Shown piece by piece: positions 16,100 to 26,773 of a stretch of DNA of 56,534 bases. This DNA is from Labilithrix sp. GTDB taxonomy: Bacteria; Myxococcota_A; Polyangia; Polyangiales; Polyangiaceae. Position numbers and translations under genes: made by a program. The stretch covers positions 1 through 56,534 of the forward strand of contig JAHBWC010000055.1 of the NCBI GenBank assembly GCA_019637225.1. The letters are read 5' to 3'. Under the pieces are notes generated by a model. The model searched no databases. It saw nothing but the letters and a program-made list of their open reading frames with translations, and was not told the origin of the DNA. The stretch's first letter is position 1; the number at the start of each line of letters is the position of its first letter.

Positions 16100-17599
16100 T
16101 CATGCGATCGCGATCCCGATCTGCTTTCGGAGCTTCGCGTACCGGTCGGACACGACGAAGCTCATCAGGTCGTCCATTTTCTCGTCGAGCGACGCGGCCT
16201 TGTCGGCCTTGGCCTCGAGCGCGAGGACGGCGTGGGCCGCGCGGAGATCGTTCGCGAGCAAGAGCCCCGCCCGCGCGACCGTGCGGTCGGTCGCGACGGT
16301 CCAGCGCTGGAGGTTCGTCCGTCCGCCCTCCTCGACGAACCGGAGGAAGTGCCCGCGGAGCCGATCGACCGCGGCGGGCTCGAGGATCGGCTCGATCGCC
16401 TTCGCGATCGGGACGACCAGCTGCTTCACCTGCGCGCTCAACGGCAGGCCGGGGTTTCCGATCGACAGCGCGGCGAGGAAGATGTCCTCGAGCCCGCGCG
16501 CCGACGGGACGAGCATCTTGACGAAGTGCTCCTCGCGGTAGTTGGCGAGGTGACGGCCCGCGATGAACGCGAGCTCCGCGGCCGAGCGGCCCGAGAGCGC
16601 CTCGGCGCCGATGCGCGACGCCGGAGGGACGCCGGGGACCATCTCGACGAAGCCCGCGTAGTCGGGGTCGGCGAAGAGCGCCGGCGAGTGCATCCCGAGG
16701 ATCGCCGAGGCCCAGTGGAAGCAGCGCACCGCCTGCACCGTCGTCGTGGCGGGATCCTGCTTCCGCGCGGGGTCGAGCTTGATGAGCTGCTTGTCGCGAC
16801 GCATCGCCGACAGGCGTCCGATGAGCACCGCCGAGACGACGACGGAGAAGATCTCGCCCACGAGCGGCTCCTCCTCCGGGTGGAAGAGGAGGCGCTTCCA
16901 CGCCTCCTGCGTGACCGACGCGGACGGCCGGATGAGCGCCGCCTCGCGGTGCCTGTTCCACAGCTCCTGCTCCTCGGCGTTCGCGGCGGCGAGGTAAGCG
17001 AGGACCTGCGCCACGCACCACTGCCGGTCGGCGTCACCAGCCTTCTTGTAGAGGCGGAAGAGCGCGTGCAGCGAGTCGACGTCGCGCGGATCGTGCCGAA
17101 CGCGTCGCGCCAGCTCGGCGGGGTCGTCGTCGGGCAGCGCGGCCCTCGGCGCGGCGACGTCGGAGAAGTCGACCTCGACGCTCACGTGCGCGCGGGCGTC
17201 CTCGAGCTCGCCCTCGAGCGTGGCGATCCGTTCCTCGAGGAACCGGATGCGGCGCTCCAGCGCGAGCGTGCGCTGATCGGTCGCGATCTCGAGCGGCGCG
17301 ATCGTCGCGGGCGGCGGCTCGTCGACGAACGACAGGTCCTTGATGACGATGCGATGCCGCGCCTCGTAGGCCGCCTGGAGCGCCTGCTCGAGCTTTCGGA
17401 GGCGCGCGCGGTCGAGGCCGAGGTTGTCGGCCATCTTGTCGAGGCGGCTCCGCTCCTCCTGCGTGATGATCCCGTCCTCGATCACCTCGGCGAACAGCTC
17501 CTCGTACATCGCTTCGAGCTTGCCGTGGCGCATGTTGCCGCCGATTTCGCCGACCTCGAACGATGCCTGGTGCGTGAACGTGGCTTCTGTCTCGCTCAT
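16100..17599 (-). CDS. Hypothetical protein with TerB-like N-terminal helical segment
   Basis: A 499-residue cytoplasmic protein starting at ATG 17599 (MSETEATFTHQASF), preceded by GGGGCAGG; the frame is open upstream but without coding character. Residues ~30-90 ('LEAMYEELFAEVIEDGIITQ', 'EERSRLDKMADNLGLDRARL') look like a TerB-type bundle: an acidic helix, then 'DG.I...E...L......LGL'. A short coiled coil follows ('ALERRIRFLEERIATLEGEL'), then a TPR-like patch ('RVRHDPRDVDSLHALFRLYK'). The remaining ~300 residues form an alpha-helical domain I do not recognise, ending 'MSFVVSDRYAKLRKQIGIAI'. It is divergent from the membrane TPR gene at 17789. Function unknown. Confidence 0.65.
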   Translation of the reverse strand: MSETEATFTHQASFEVGEIGGNMRHGKLEAMYEELFAEVIEDGIITQEERSRLDKMADNLGLDRARLRKLEQALQAAYEARHRIVIKDLSFVDEPPPATIAPLEIATDQRTLALERRIRFLEERIATLEGELEDARAHVSVEVDFSDVAAPRAALPDDDPAELARRVRHDPRDVDSLHALFRLYKKAGDADRQWCVAQVLAYLAAANAEEQELWNRHREAALIRPSASVTQEAWKRLLFHPEEEPLVGEIFSVVVSAVLIGRLSAMRRDKQLIKLDPARKQDPATTTVQAVRCFHWASAILGMHSPALFADPDYAGFVEMVPGVPPASRIGAEALSGRSAAELAFIAGRHLANYREEHFVKMLVPSARGLEDIFLAALSIGNPGLPLSAQVKQLVVPIAKAIEPILEPAAVDRLRGHFLRFVEEGGRTNLQRWTVATDRTVARAGLLLANDLRAAHAVLALEAKADKAASLDEKMDDLMSFVVSDRYAKLRKQIGIAIA

Positions 17600-17666
17600 A
17601 CCGACCTGCCCCTTTTCGCTCGCGTCCCGCCCGCCGTCGGGATCGCGCGTCCCATAGTCCCCCGCA

Positions 17667-17719
17667 TCGGGGCGGCAAACAACGGCGGACGTGCGATCGA
17701 GCTGGTTCGACCGCCCCGA
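17667..17719. promoter_or_regulatory. Inverted repeat TCGGGGCGG...CCGCCCCGA between divergent genes
   Basis: Perfect 9-bp arms (17667-17675 and 17711-17719) are separated by 35 nt in the 189-bp region between two divergent genes. It may be a shared operator or a 5' RNA stem. GC-rich arms occur by chance more easily in this genome, so confidence is low. Confidence 0.3.
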
Positions 17720-17788
17720 AATTCGATACGCTCGTGTCGTCGGCGGCTTCGGCGCGCTCCGTTCGCTTCCCCGTCTTCGCGCTCTTCC

Positions 17789-20700
17789 ATGAGTCACGAA
17801 TCGATCGACGACCTGTACGCGCGGTGGCAGTCGAACCCGGACGCCGCGGAGACCGTGGCGCTCTGCGAGGCGCTGCGCGGAGGTCGTCGCCCGGACCTCG
17901 TCGAGATCGTCGGGAGCCACGCGTCGCGCCAGCTCGACGTCCGCGCGCTCCTCGCGGCAGCGCGCATGTACAGCGACTCGGGCCGGCTCGACGATGCCCA
18001 GAGCGTGCTGCTGGCCGCCGGGCGGCTCGCGCCTCGCGACGGCGACGTCTACCGCTGGCTCGGCGAGGTCTTGCTCCGTCGCGGCGACGCCGAGCGCGCG
18101 GAGAAGGTCCTCGAGAAGGCGCTCCAGTTCGGCGCCGACAACGGGACGCGGCCGCTGCTCGAGCGCGCGCGCGCCCTCGTCCCGACGCAGCGCGCGTCGG
18201 GCGCCGTCGCCGTCGCCGAGGCGGTCGCGCGCGGGGCCACCACGCCTCGCGAGCCGCCGCGGAGCCCGCCCCTACGCGACGTGAAGGGAATCCCGGCCCC
18301 TCCAGGCACGGGCCGGCAGGAGCACAAGCGCCTCGTCCCCGCGGAGTCGGACGAAGACATCGAGACGCAGATCCGCAAGAACGACGACGTCCGCGCGGCG
18401 ATCGAGGCCGCGCTCGCTCCGGCGACCGACGCGCGCCCGGCTCCGATGCCGGCCGCCGGACGCCCACCTCCTTCGGTGAAGCCGCCGCCGATGGCGCTGC
18501 CTCCGCCGTCCGTGCCCCCGCCGCCGATGGGACCTCCCGGCCGGAACATGCCGCCGCTCCCGCCGCCGGACTCGCTCGTCTTCACGACGCCGACGCGCGG
18601 CATCGGCTTCGACATCGCGCCCGCTCCGCACGGCCGCGCGGCGGAGGGCGGCTCGCGCTCGAACGACATCGACGCGATCCTCGGGACCAACGACAACGTC
18701 GCGCCGGCCTCGTTCGACGGGCGCTCGGCGCCCCTCGCCAGCGCGTCGACCGCGGCGTTCGGCGGTCCCTCGGGCCCCGACTCCGCGCTGCCGCTCGCGG
18801 CCGCGAGCCCGTTCGGGCACGCCGGCCGGCACGTCGAGCCGCCGGTGAATCCTCTGCTGCTCCAGGCGCTCGCGCGGCCCGCGCCCCAGGTGGGCGGCGC
18901 GGCGATCCCCGAGGCGCGCGACGTCCTCGACGCGCTGCAGATCGCAGGCGTCTACGAGCCCGACGGCGCGGTCGCGCCGCAGGCGTTCACGTGGGCGAAG
19001 CCCGAGGGCGTCCGTCGCCTCTTCAGCACGGTGACGTTGATCGCGCTCGCCGTCGTGCTCGTCGGCGGCGGCGTCGGTACGTACTTCTACGTCAACGACA
19101 AGCGCGCGAAGCAGCACGTCGAGGCCGAAGCGCTGCTCGCGAAGGTCGACAAGGATCTCCAGGCGAGCGACGCCAAGCTCCTCGAACCGGCCGAGAAGGC
19201 GATATCGACGGCGTTCGAGCTCGAGTCGCGCTCCACGCACGCCGCGCTGACCTGGCTCCGCGAGCGCGCGCTCGTCGGACTGCTCAAGGGCGGCGCGGAT
19301 CTCGCCTTCGAGGACGGATCGCAGCGCGCGAAGGTCGTCGGCGTCGAGGAGAAGAAGATCGCGTTCGCCTACGTCTCGTCGTTCCTCTTCCAGGGCGACA
19401 CCGCCGGCGCCGCCGCGACGGTCGCGAAGTGGGACTCGGCCGCGCAAGACGACGCGTGGTTCCAGCTCCTGGCGGGGGCGACGTTCGAGCGCGCCGGCGA
19501 CCCGCGCGCGCTCGAGCGCTACAGCGCGGCGGTGAAGCTCGATCCCGAGCTCATCGTGGCGCAGGTCCTCGTCACGCGCGCGATGGCCGTCGACGGCGAC
19601 CCTCACCGCGCCGGCGAGCTCGCGAAGGAGTTCCGGCTCCGCTACCCCACCCGCCCCGAGGGCGCCGCGCTCGTCGCGCTCGCGTGGACGCGCGATCCTC
19701 TCCGCGGCGACGAGCCTCCCGAGATCAAGGAGGTCACCGAGAAGGGCGACGCGCTGCCGAGCGCGCTCCGCTCCGTGCCGCACGCTGCGCGCGCGGTCCT
19801 CGCCCTGCGCGCGGCCTCGCAGGACCCGCGCGCGGTCGACGAGGCGAAGCCCGCGCTGCAGAAGGGCCTCGAGGTCGCCGACACTCCGGGGATCGCGGCG
19901 TGGCTCGGGAGCATCGCGCTCGTGACCGGCGACGAGGGCCTCGCGCGGAAGGCCGCGCTCACCGCCGTGTCGTTCTCCGCCGTCTATCCGCCCGCGCGCG
20001 TGCTCGCCGCGCGCGTCGCGCTCCTCGGCGCGCGCCTCGACGAGGCGCTCAAGGCGGCCGAGGACCTCCCGCCGAGCTCGGCCGACGTCGCGATCGTCAC
20101 GGCGGCCGTCTCCTACGAGAAGCTCGACGGCGAGCGGATGGCGCGCTCGTTCGACGCCGTCCCCGACGAGTCGAAGAGGCTCCCCTTCGCCGCACCGCTG
20201 ACGCGCGGGCAGGCGCTCCTCGCCGGCAACCTCGGCGTCCTCAACGGCGACAAGGTGAAGGAGATGGCGAGCGACGACTCGCCGTGGGCCGATCTCGTCG
20301 CGATGGACTGGGCGCTCGACGCCGGCGACCTCGAGCTCGCGAAGAAGGTGGCCGAGCAGTGGCGCGGCGAGCCTCGTTCGATGCGCGCCGTCCGCCTCGC
20401 CCGCCTCGCCCGCTACGAGGGCAAGCTCGAGGAGGCCGACACGCTGAGCCGCGTCGCGCTCGAGAGCGGCACCGTCACGATGCGCGTCCTCACCGAGCGC
20501 GTCTTCACCCTCGTCGCCTTGAAGCGCGACGCCGACGCGCTCGCGCTCTTCAAGAGCTACCCCAACGTCGGCGGACCGCTCGCGAAGTGGCTCCGCGCCT
20601 ACGCGACCGCCGCGCACGGCAAGGTCGACGAGGCCCGCGCGATCGTCTCGCAGGAGGACCCGCCTCCGGCCGCCGCCGCGATGCCCGCGCGGCTCATCGC

Positions 20701-20845
20701 CGCGTCGGCGTACGCCGTGATGCGGGACACCCGCCACGGCAACGAGTACGTGAAGCCGATCGCGCAGGCCGGCTTCGCCAACCCCGACGTCGTCTTCGCC
20801 GCCGAGAAGCTCGGCGCCGGCAAGGTCGTCCGCCGCGCGAAGTGA
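17789..20845 (+). CDS. Membrane-anchored TPR protein with Pro-rich linker
   Basis: A 1018-residue protein. Residues ~1-140 are TPR-like helices ('SGRLDDAQSVLLAAGRLAPR', 'LLRRGDAERAEKVLEKALQF'). Residues ~160-400 are a disordered Pro/Ala-rich linker ('PPPSVKPPPMALPPPSVPPP'). One TM helix lies at about 410-433 ('VTLIALAVVLVGGGVGTYFY'). Residues ~435-1018 form a long second TPR-like solenoid ('LLAGATFERAGDPRALERYS', 'ARLARYEGKLEEADTLSRVA'). With no signal peptide, the N-terminal third is probably cytoplasmic and the C-terminal solenoid periplasmic. ATG 17789 is chosen because coding similarity begins there; the frame stays open for kilobases upstream only because of composition. It converges on pilT and is divergent from the TerB-like gene. 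Possibly a trans-envelope scaffold; no specific function can be assigned. Confidence 0.75.
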   Translation: MSHESIDDLYARWQSNPDAAETVALCEALRGGRRPDLVEIVGSHASRQLDVRALLAAARMYSDSGRLDDAQSVLLAAGRLAPRDGDVYRWLGEVLLRRGDAERAEKVLEKALQFGADNGTRPLLERARALVPTQRASGAVAVAEAVARGATTPREPPRSPPLRDVKGIPAPPGTGRQEHKRLVPAESDEDIETQIRKNDDVRAAIEAALAPATDARPAPMPAAGRPPPSVKPPPMALPPPSVPPPPMGPPGRNMPPLPPPDSLVFTTPTRGIGFDIAPAPHGRAAEGGSRSNDIDAILGTNDNVAPASFDGRSAPLASASTAAFGGPSGPDSALPLAAASPFGHAGRHVEPPVNPLLLQALARPAPQVGGAAIPEARDVLDALQIAGVYEPDGAVAPQAFTWAKPEGVRRLFSTVTLIALAVVLVGGGVGTYFYVNDKRAKQHVEAEALLAKVDKDLQASDAKLLEPAEKAISTAFELESRSTHAALTWLRERALVGLLKGGADLAFEDGSQRAKVVGVEEKKIAFAYVSSFLFQGDTAGAAATVAKWDSAAQDDAWFQLLAGATFERAGDPRALERYSAAVKLDPELIVAQVLVTRAMAVDGDPHRAGELAKEFRLRYPTRPEGAALVALAWTRDPLRGDEPPEIKEVTEKGDALPSALRSVPHAARAVLALRAASQDPRAVDEAKPALQKGLEVADTPGIAAWLGSIALVTGDEGLARKAALTAVSFSAVYPPARVLAARVALLGARLDEALKAAEDLPPSSADVAIVTAAVSYEKLDGERMARSFDAVPDESKRLPFAAPLTRGQALLAGNLGVLNGDKVKEMASDDSPWADLVAMDWALDAGDLELAKKVAEQWRGEPRSMRAVRLARLARYEGKLEEADTLSRVALESGTVTMRVLTERVFTLVALKRDADALALFKSYPNVGGPLAKWLRAYATAAHGKVDEARAIVSQEDPPPAAAAMPARLIAASAYAVMRDTRHGNEYVKPIAQAGFANPDVVFAAEKLGAGKVVRRAK

Positions 20846-20878
20846 CGCGGCCCGGCCGAACGGCCAGGCACGCGCCGA

Positions 20879-22015
20879 TCAGCGGAACGGCTGCTGCGGG
20901 CGCCCCGGCCCTCCGTGCCCGCCCTTCGCGTTCGCCTGCTCGATCATGTTCTTCAGCTCCTCGGCCTCGGTCGACTGATTGAGCGCCTGCTCGAGCGTGA
21001 TGAACCGCCGCAGGTACAGGTTCAGGAGCGACTGGTTGAGGGTCATCATCCCGTACTTCTCCTGACCGACCTGCATCGAGCCGTAGATCTGATGGATCTT
21101 GTTCTCGCGGATCAGGTTACGGATCGCCACGTTCGGGACCATGATCTCCATCGCCAGGCAGCGCCCCGGCGCCCCGGCGCGCGGCAAGAGCTGCTGGGTG
21201 ACCACGCCCTGGAGCACGAACGACAGCTTGTTCCGGATCTGGTCCTGCTGGTGCGGCGGGAAGACGTCGATGATTCGGTTGATCGTCGACACCGCCGTGT
21301 TCGTGTGGAGCGTGGCGAAGACGAGGTGACCGGTCTCGGCGATGGTCAGCGCCGCCTCGATGGTCTCGAGGTCTCGCATTTCGCCGACGAGGACGACGTC
21401 CGGGTCCTGACGGAGGACGTAGCGGAGCGCCCCCTTGAACGACTGCGTGTCCTGACCGATCTCGCGCTGGTTCACGACCGCCAGCTTGTGCGGATGGAGG
21501 TACTCGATCGGGTCCTCGACCGTGAGGATGTGGACGCGCTGCTCGCTGTTGATCTTGTCGATGATCGACGCGAGCGTCGTCGACTTGCCCGAGCCCGTCG
21601 GACCGGTGACGAGCACGAGGCCGCTCGGCTTGTTCGAGATCTCCGCGATGACCGTCGGCAGTCCGAGCTCCTCGAACGAGAGGATCTTGAACGGAATGGT
21701 TCGAATCGCCCCGGCGACCGCGCCGCGCTGGAGGTAGACGTTGGCGCGGAAACGCGAGAGGTTCTTCACGCCGAAGGAGAGATCGAGCTCGCTCTCCTTC
21801 TCGAAGTGAATCTTCTGCTCCTCGGTCATGATCGAGTAGCAGAGCTGCTTCGTGTCGACCGGCGTGAGCGGCGGGAGCTTGAGCGGGATGACCTCGCCGT
21901 CGATGCGAAGCAGCGGCGGCGCGCCCGCGGTGATGTGCATATCGCTCGCGCCCTTCTCCACCATCGCCTTCAGGAGCTGGTGGAGATTCACCCGAACGTC
22001 ACCGCCTTGCGCCAT
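20879..22015 (-). CDS. pilT: Type IV pilus retraction ATPase PilT
   Basis: A 378-residue secretion ATPase that powers depolymerisation of type IV pili (twitching; S-motility in myxobacteria). Visible motifs: 'GASDMHITAGAPPLLRIDGE'; Walker A GPTGSGKST (138-146); the Asp box 'LTVEDPIEYLH'; Walker B 'DVVLVGEMRDLETIEAAL'; the His box 'GHLVFATLHTNTA'; and the PilT-type 'AIRNLIRENKIHQIYG'. The C-terminal 'GGHGGPGRPQQPFR' is a Gly/Pro extension. ATG 22015 follows AGGAAGG. pilB lies 233 bp upstream on the same strand, but pilC does not follow pilT here. Confidence 0.96.
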   Translation of the reverse strand: MAQGGDVRVNLHQLLKAMVEKGASDMHITAGAPPLLRIDGEVIPLKLPPLTPVDTKQLCYSIMTEEQKIHFEKESELDLSFGVKNLSRFRANVYLQRGAVAGAIRTIPFKILSFEELGLPTVIAEISNKPSGLVLVTGPTGSGKSTTLASIIDKINSEQRVHILTVEDPIEYLHPHKLAVVNQREIGQDTQSFKGALRYVLRQDPDVVLVGEMRDLETIEAALTIAETGHLVFATLHTNTAVSTINRIIDVFPPHQQDQIRNKLSFVLQGVVTQQLLPRAGAPGRCLAMEIMVPNVAIRNLIRENKIHQIYGSMQVGQEKYGMMTLNQSLLNLYLRRFITLEQALNQSTEAEELKNMIEQANAKGGHGGPGRPQQPFR

Positions 22016-22248
22016 CGCGTCGCCCTTCCTGCTCCCTCTCCGCGGAGGGGGCCACAGATGAATTTTGCATCATCAGGCTAACAGGCTCCTCCGCTACAAC
22101 GCGAACAGATGGCGCAATCCGCCGCCCGCCGCGGCCTCGGCGCTCGGTCTTCCATCCTGATCGATTCACCGCGCGGCGTACGGACGAGCTCAGGCGTTCC
22201 CCCGAGCTCGCCCCGTCCGGCCCCTCGTCGGCGCGGCGCGCCGGGTCC
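22016..22248. other. pilB-pilT intergenic region with possible pilT leader hairpin
   Basis: The 233 bp between pilB and pilT contain an AT-richer patch (about 22055-22085) that could hold a pilT promoter on the minus strand. A palindrome CTCCGCGGAG (22038-22047) sits close to the pilT ribosome binding site and could form a leader hairpin. No gene is seen. pilT may therefore be transcribed both from pilB and from its own promoter. Confidence 0.3.
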
Positions 22249-23955
<1,707 letters not shown>

Positions 23956-24181
23956 CGAATCCCAAGCGTCGGTGATGCGAAAAAATTCGTCAACGACTCC
24001 CTGAAGCGGCTGGCCCCGCCCGCGCGGCGTTCGGTCCTCGGCGCCTGCGCACATTCACCGACCCGACGGCGCGCGGCGGCTTCGACCGCGGCTCCGGGGC
24101 GGGCCGGGCGGCGCGGGCGTCCGCGGCTCGCCCCGCTGGAGTAGAGTGTCGAGGCCGCGAGGCGGGTCCGGAACGCTGCGA

Positions 24182-25366
24182 ATGGCCTTCTACGACAAGT
24201 GGTTCGGCAAGGGACGGGTGGCCGCGCAGGCCCGCGCCGCCGAGCTGCGCGGCGACCTGATCAAGGCCGCCGAGCTGTTCGGCGAGGCGGGCGACACGCT
24301 GGAGGCCGCGCGGATCATGCTCGTCCGCGGCGACGCCGAGAGCGACGCGCGCGCGCGCCTCCAGCTCCTCACGCAGGCCGCGAAGCTCGCGCCCGAGGGC
24401 ACCGACACCAACAAGACGGCGCGCCTGAAGCGCGCCGAGCTCCTCCTGGCGCTCGCCGGCGACGCGGCCGTCAGCGCGGTCGCGCGCCACGAGGTGAGCG
24501 AGGCGGCGCGGGACCTCGAGGCGATCGGCGAGCCGCTCAAGGCCGCCGAGGCCTTCGCGCGCGCCGGCGACAAGGAGGGCGAGGCGCGCGCGCTCCAGGC
24601 CGCAGGCGACGTCGAGCGGCTCGAGTTCCTCCTGTCGACCGAGCAGCACAAGGAGCGCGTGTCTCGATCGCGCGACGAGCGGACGAAGGACGTCGACGTG
24701 ATGATCGAGTCGGGCAGGCGACGCGAGGCGCTCGAGGTGCTCGACGAGCTGCTCGCCGGGACGCCCGACGACGCCCCGCTCCGTGAGCGCGCGAACGGCC
24801 TCCGCGCCCGCCGCGCGCTCGCGCCGATCGTCGCCGTCGAGGCCCGCGGCGCCGACGAGCACCAAAGGTTCGTGCTCGTCACGGGCGACGAGGTCATCGT
24901 CGGACGCACCGACGGCGCCATCACGGTGCCCTCGAACGCGGTCAGCCGGCAGCACCTCCGGATCTCGCGCGAGGGCGAGACGGTCGTCGTCCGCGATCTC
25001 GACAGCCGCAACGGCACGCAGCTCCGCGGGATCAACCTCGGCGGCGCGCTGCCGGTCGGCGACGGCATCGAGCTCAGGCTCGGCAAGGAGGTGCCGCTGC
25101 GCGTCGCGCCGAGCAAGCGCCTCGAGGGCGCCGTCGAGATCGACGTGTCGGGCGAGAAGTACTACGCGTGCCTCGGGCCGGCGCGTACGCCCGTCGCCGG
25201 GCTCGACCTCGTCGCCGGCCCCGACGGCTGGCTCGAGCTCGCGTCGCGAGGGGTCCGCGCGTTCGCCCGCGACGTCGAGCTCGTCCCGCGCGCGACGCTC
25301 CTCGTCGGCGACGCGATCTCGACCACACGCGGGGGCGCGCCGGTCCTCCGTATCCTCGGCAAGTGA
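24182..25366 (+). CDS. FHA-domain protein with helical N-terminal repeats
   Basis: A 394-residue cytoplasmic protein. The N-terminus is MAFYDKWFGKGR, then helix-turn-helix repeats to about residue 200 ('ELRGDLIKAAELFGEAGDTL', 'GEPLKAAEAFARAGDKEGEA'), TPR/SNAP-like in look. A complete FHA domain lies at ~225-305 ('VIVGRTDG', 'SNAVSRQHLRISREG', 'VVRDLDSRNGTQLRG'), with the Arg, Ser, His and Asn used for phosphothreonine recognition. The last ~85 residues are a beta-rich domain of unknown type. Its stop is 3 nt before the kinase gene, so the two are co-transcribed, and the FHA domain probably reads phosphorylation by that kinase. ATG 24182 is used; a start 12 codons earlier is possible. A TAGAGT at about 24148-24153 could be its -10. 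Confidence 0.85.
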   Translation: MAFYDKWFGKGRVAAQARAAELRGDLIKAAELFGEAGDTLEAARIMLVRGDAESDARARLQLLTQAAKLAPEGTDTNKTARLKRAELLLALAGDAAVSAVARHEVSEAARDLEAIGEPLKAAEAFARAGDKEGEARALQAAGDVERLEFLLSTEQHKERVSRSRDERTKDVDVMIESGRRREALEVLDELLAGTPDDAPLRERANGLRARRALAPIVAVEARGADEHQRFVLVTGDEVIVGRTDGAITVPSNAVSRQHLRISREGETVVVRDLDSRNGTQLRGINLGGALPVGDGIELRLGKEVPLRVAPSKRLEGAVEIDVSGEKYYACLGPARTPVAGLDLVAGPDGWLELASRGVRAFARDVELVPRATLLVGDAISTTRGGAPVLRILGK

Positions 25367-25369
25367 CAG

Positions 25370-26605
25370 ATGAGCTTCTGGGATCGCTTCAGGAAGAACG
25401 CGCCGCCCGCCGCCAGCGGACCCGACACGAGCAGCGTCTCCCCCGACGCCGCGATCGTCGAGCCCGCGCCTCTGCCGAAGGAGCTCGAGCGCCTGCTCCG
25501 CGTCGGGCTCCCCGGCGGACCGACGGACGCCGAGGCGATCGCGGCGTTCGCCGCGCTCCGCGGGACCCCGGACGAGGCGCGCGCGGTCGAGGAGCTCGCG
25601 CGCTCGGCGCAGATGCAGAAGCTCCCCGACCCGCTGCTCCTCGCGCTCGGCGCCACCCTGCTCGATCGTGGCGAGCCCGACGGCGCCGCGCGCGTGCTCG
25701 CCACCGCGACGTGCTCGCCCGCGCTCGTCATGCTCGCGGACCTCGCCGAGCGTCGCGGCGAGATCCCGACGGCGCTCTCGCTCATCGAGCGCGTCCTCTT
25801 GCGCGATCTCGACCACCCCGGCGCGCGCGAGCGGCATCGGCGTTGGCGCGCGCGGCTCGGGTTCGATCTCGAGCAGAAGCCGATCATCACCGGCGCCACC
25901 GTGATGGCGCGCGAGCCGGACGCGCCGTTCGATCTCCTGCGCGAGGTCGGGCGCGGCGGCGCGGCCGCCGTGTACCAGGCCGTCGACCGCGAGCTCGGCC
26001 GACACGTCGCGCTCAAGGTCTATCACCAGCCCGAGCGCGATCGGAGCCAGCTCGGGCACGAGGCGCGCGTCGCCGTCATGCTCGAAGGCGCCGGCATCGT
26101 GCGCGTGTTCGATCTCGATCCCGATCACGGATGGATCGCGCTCGAGTGGGCGCCGGGCGGCGCGCTCCGCGAGCAGATCCGCGGGCGCGACCTCGGGCGG
26201 CTCTTGCCGCTCGAGCGCTGGGCGCTCCCGCTCGCGGCCGCCCTCGCGCGCGTCCACGCCGCGGGCTGGATCCATCACGACGTGAAGCCCGCGAACGTCA
26301 TCCTCTCGCGGACCAACGCCGCCATCCTGACCGACTTCGGCACCGCGCGGCGCGTCGGCGAGCCGAGCCCGCCGGGCAGCCTCGGCTACGTGTCGCCCGA
26401 GCGCATGAAGGGGCGGCCGGGCGATCCGCGCGACGACGTCTACGGCTTCGGCCGGATCCTCGAGGACGCCCTCGCCGCCGTCGGCGACGAGCAGGCGATC
26501 GCGCGCTACCGGCCCTTCGCGACGGCGTGCACGGGACCGGACGAAGGGCGCCCCGCCGACGGGCGCGCGCTCGTCACGAGGATGCGCGTCGAGCTCGGCG
26601 CCTGA
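25370..26605 (+). CDS. Eukaryote-like Ser/Thr protein kinase with TPR-like N-terminus
   Basis: A 411-residue protein starting MSFWDRFRKNAP. Residues ~35-170 are alpha-helical repeats; the kinase domain spans ~185-405. Motifs: Gly loop 'VGRGGAAAVYQAVD', VALKVY Lys, the alpha-C Glu in 'GHEARVAV', catalytic loop 'IHHDVKPANVIL' (H303-D304 replaces the usual Arg-Asp), 'LTDFGTARR' and 'GSLGYVSPERMKG'. It is therefore catalytically complete but of the non-RD type, often active without activation-loop phosphorylation. There is no TM or PASTA segment, so it is soluble. It is 3 nt downstream of the FHA gene, and both proteins begin with a similar aromatic/basic motif. The likely output is phosphorylation of the FHA partner or of neighbouring machinery. 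Confidence 0.88.
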   Translation: MSFWDRFRKNAPPAASGPDTSSVSPDAAIVEPAPLPKELERLLRVGLPGGPTDAEAIAAFAALRGTPDEARAVEELARSAQMQKLPDPLLLALGATLLDRGEPDGAARVLATATCSPALVMLADLAERRGEIPTALSLIERVLLRDLDHPGARERHRRWRARLGFDLEQKPIITGATVMAREPDAPFDLLREVGRGGAAAVYQAVDRELGRHVALKVYHQPERDRSQLGHEARVAVMLEGAGIVRVFDLDPDHGWIALEWAPGGALREQIRGRDLGRLLPLERWALPLAAALARVHAAGWIHHDVKPANVILSRTNAAILTDFGTARRVGEPSPPGSLGYVSPERMKGRPGDPRDDVYGFGRILEDALAAVGDEQAIARYRPFATACTGPDEGRPADGRALVTRMRVELGA

Positions 26606-26704
26606 GCGCGACCGCCTGAAGCGCCGAGCGGCGGAGGCACGGGCGCCACGGCGGACGCCCCTCCAGCATCGAACGATCGCCTCGGCTCGACCATCGGCCG
26701 AGGA

Positions 26705-26718
26705 TCCGTTATAACGGA
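26705..26718. promoter_or_regulatory. Perfect 14-bp palindrome TCCGTTATAACGGA
   Basis: An AT-centred perfect palindrome in otherwise GC-rich DNA, 55 bp upstream of the rhodanese-E1 gene. Its centre contains TATAAC, a possible -10. It could be a repressor operator overlapping the promoter. No regulator gene is adjacent. Confidence 0.5.
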
Positions 26719-26773
26719 CGCGCTGTCTCTAGCGCCAACCGGGCCACGCCCGAGAAACTGCGGAACTCGACCG

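Noticed and set aside
17676..17712. GGTTCGACC inside an inverted repeat, reminiscent of a tRNA T-arm
   Set aside because: The span between arms is only 53 nt and no acceptor, D or anticodon stem can be built.
14486..17788. Open frame upstream of the membrane TPR gene that would make a 2119-residue protein
   Set aside because: The extension overlaps the Sel1 and TerB-like genes in antisense and has shadow composition; coding character begins at ATG 17789.
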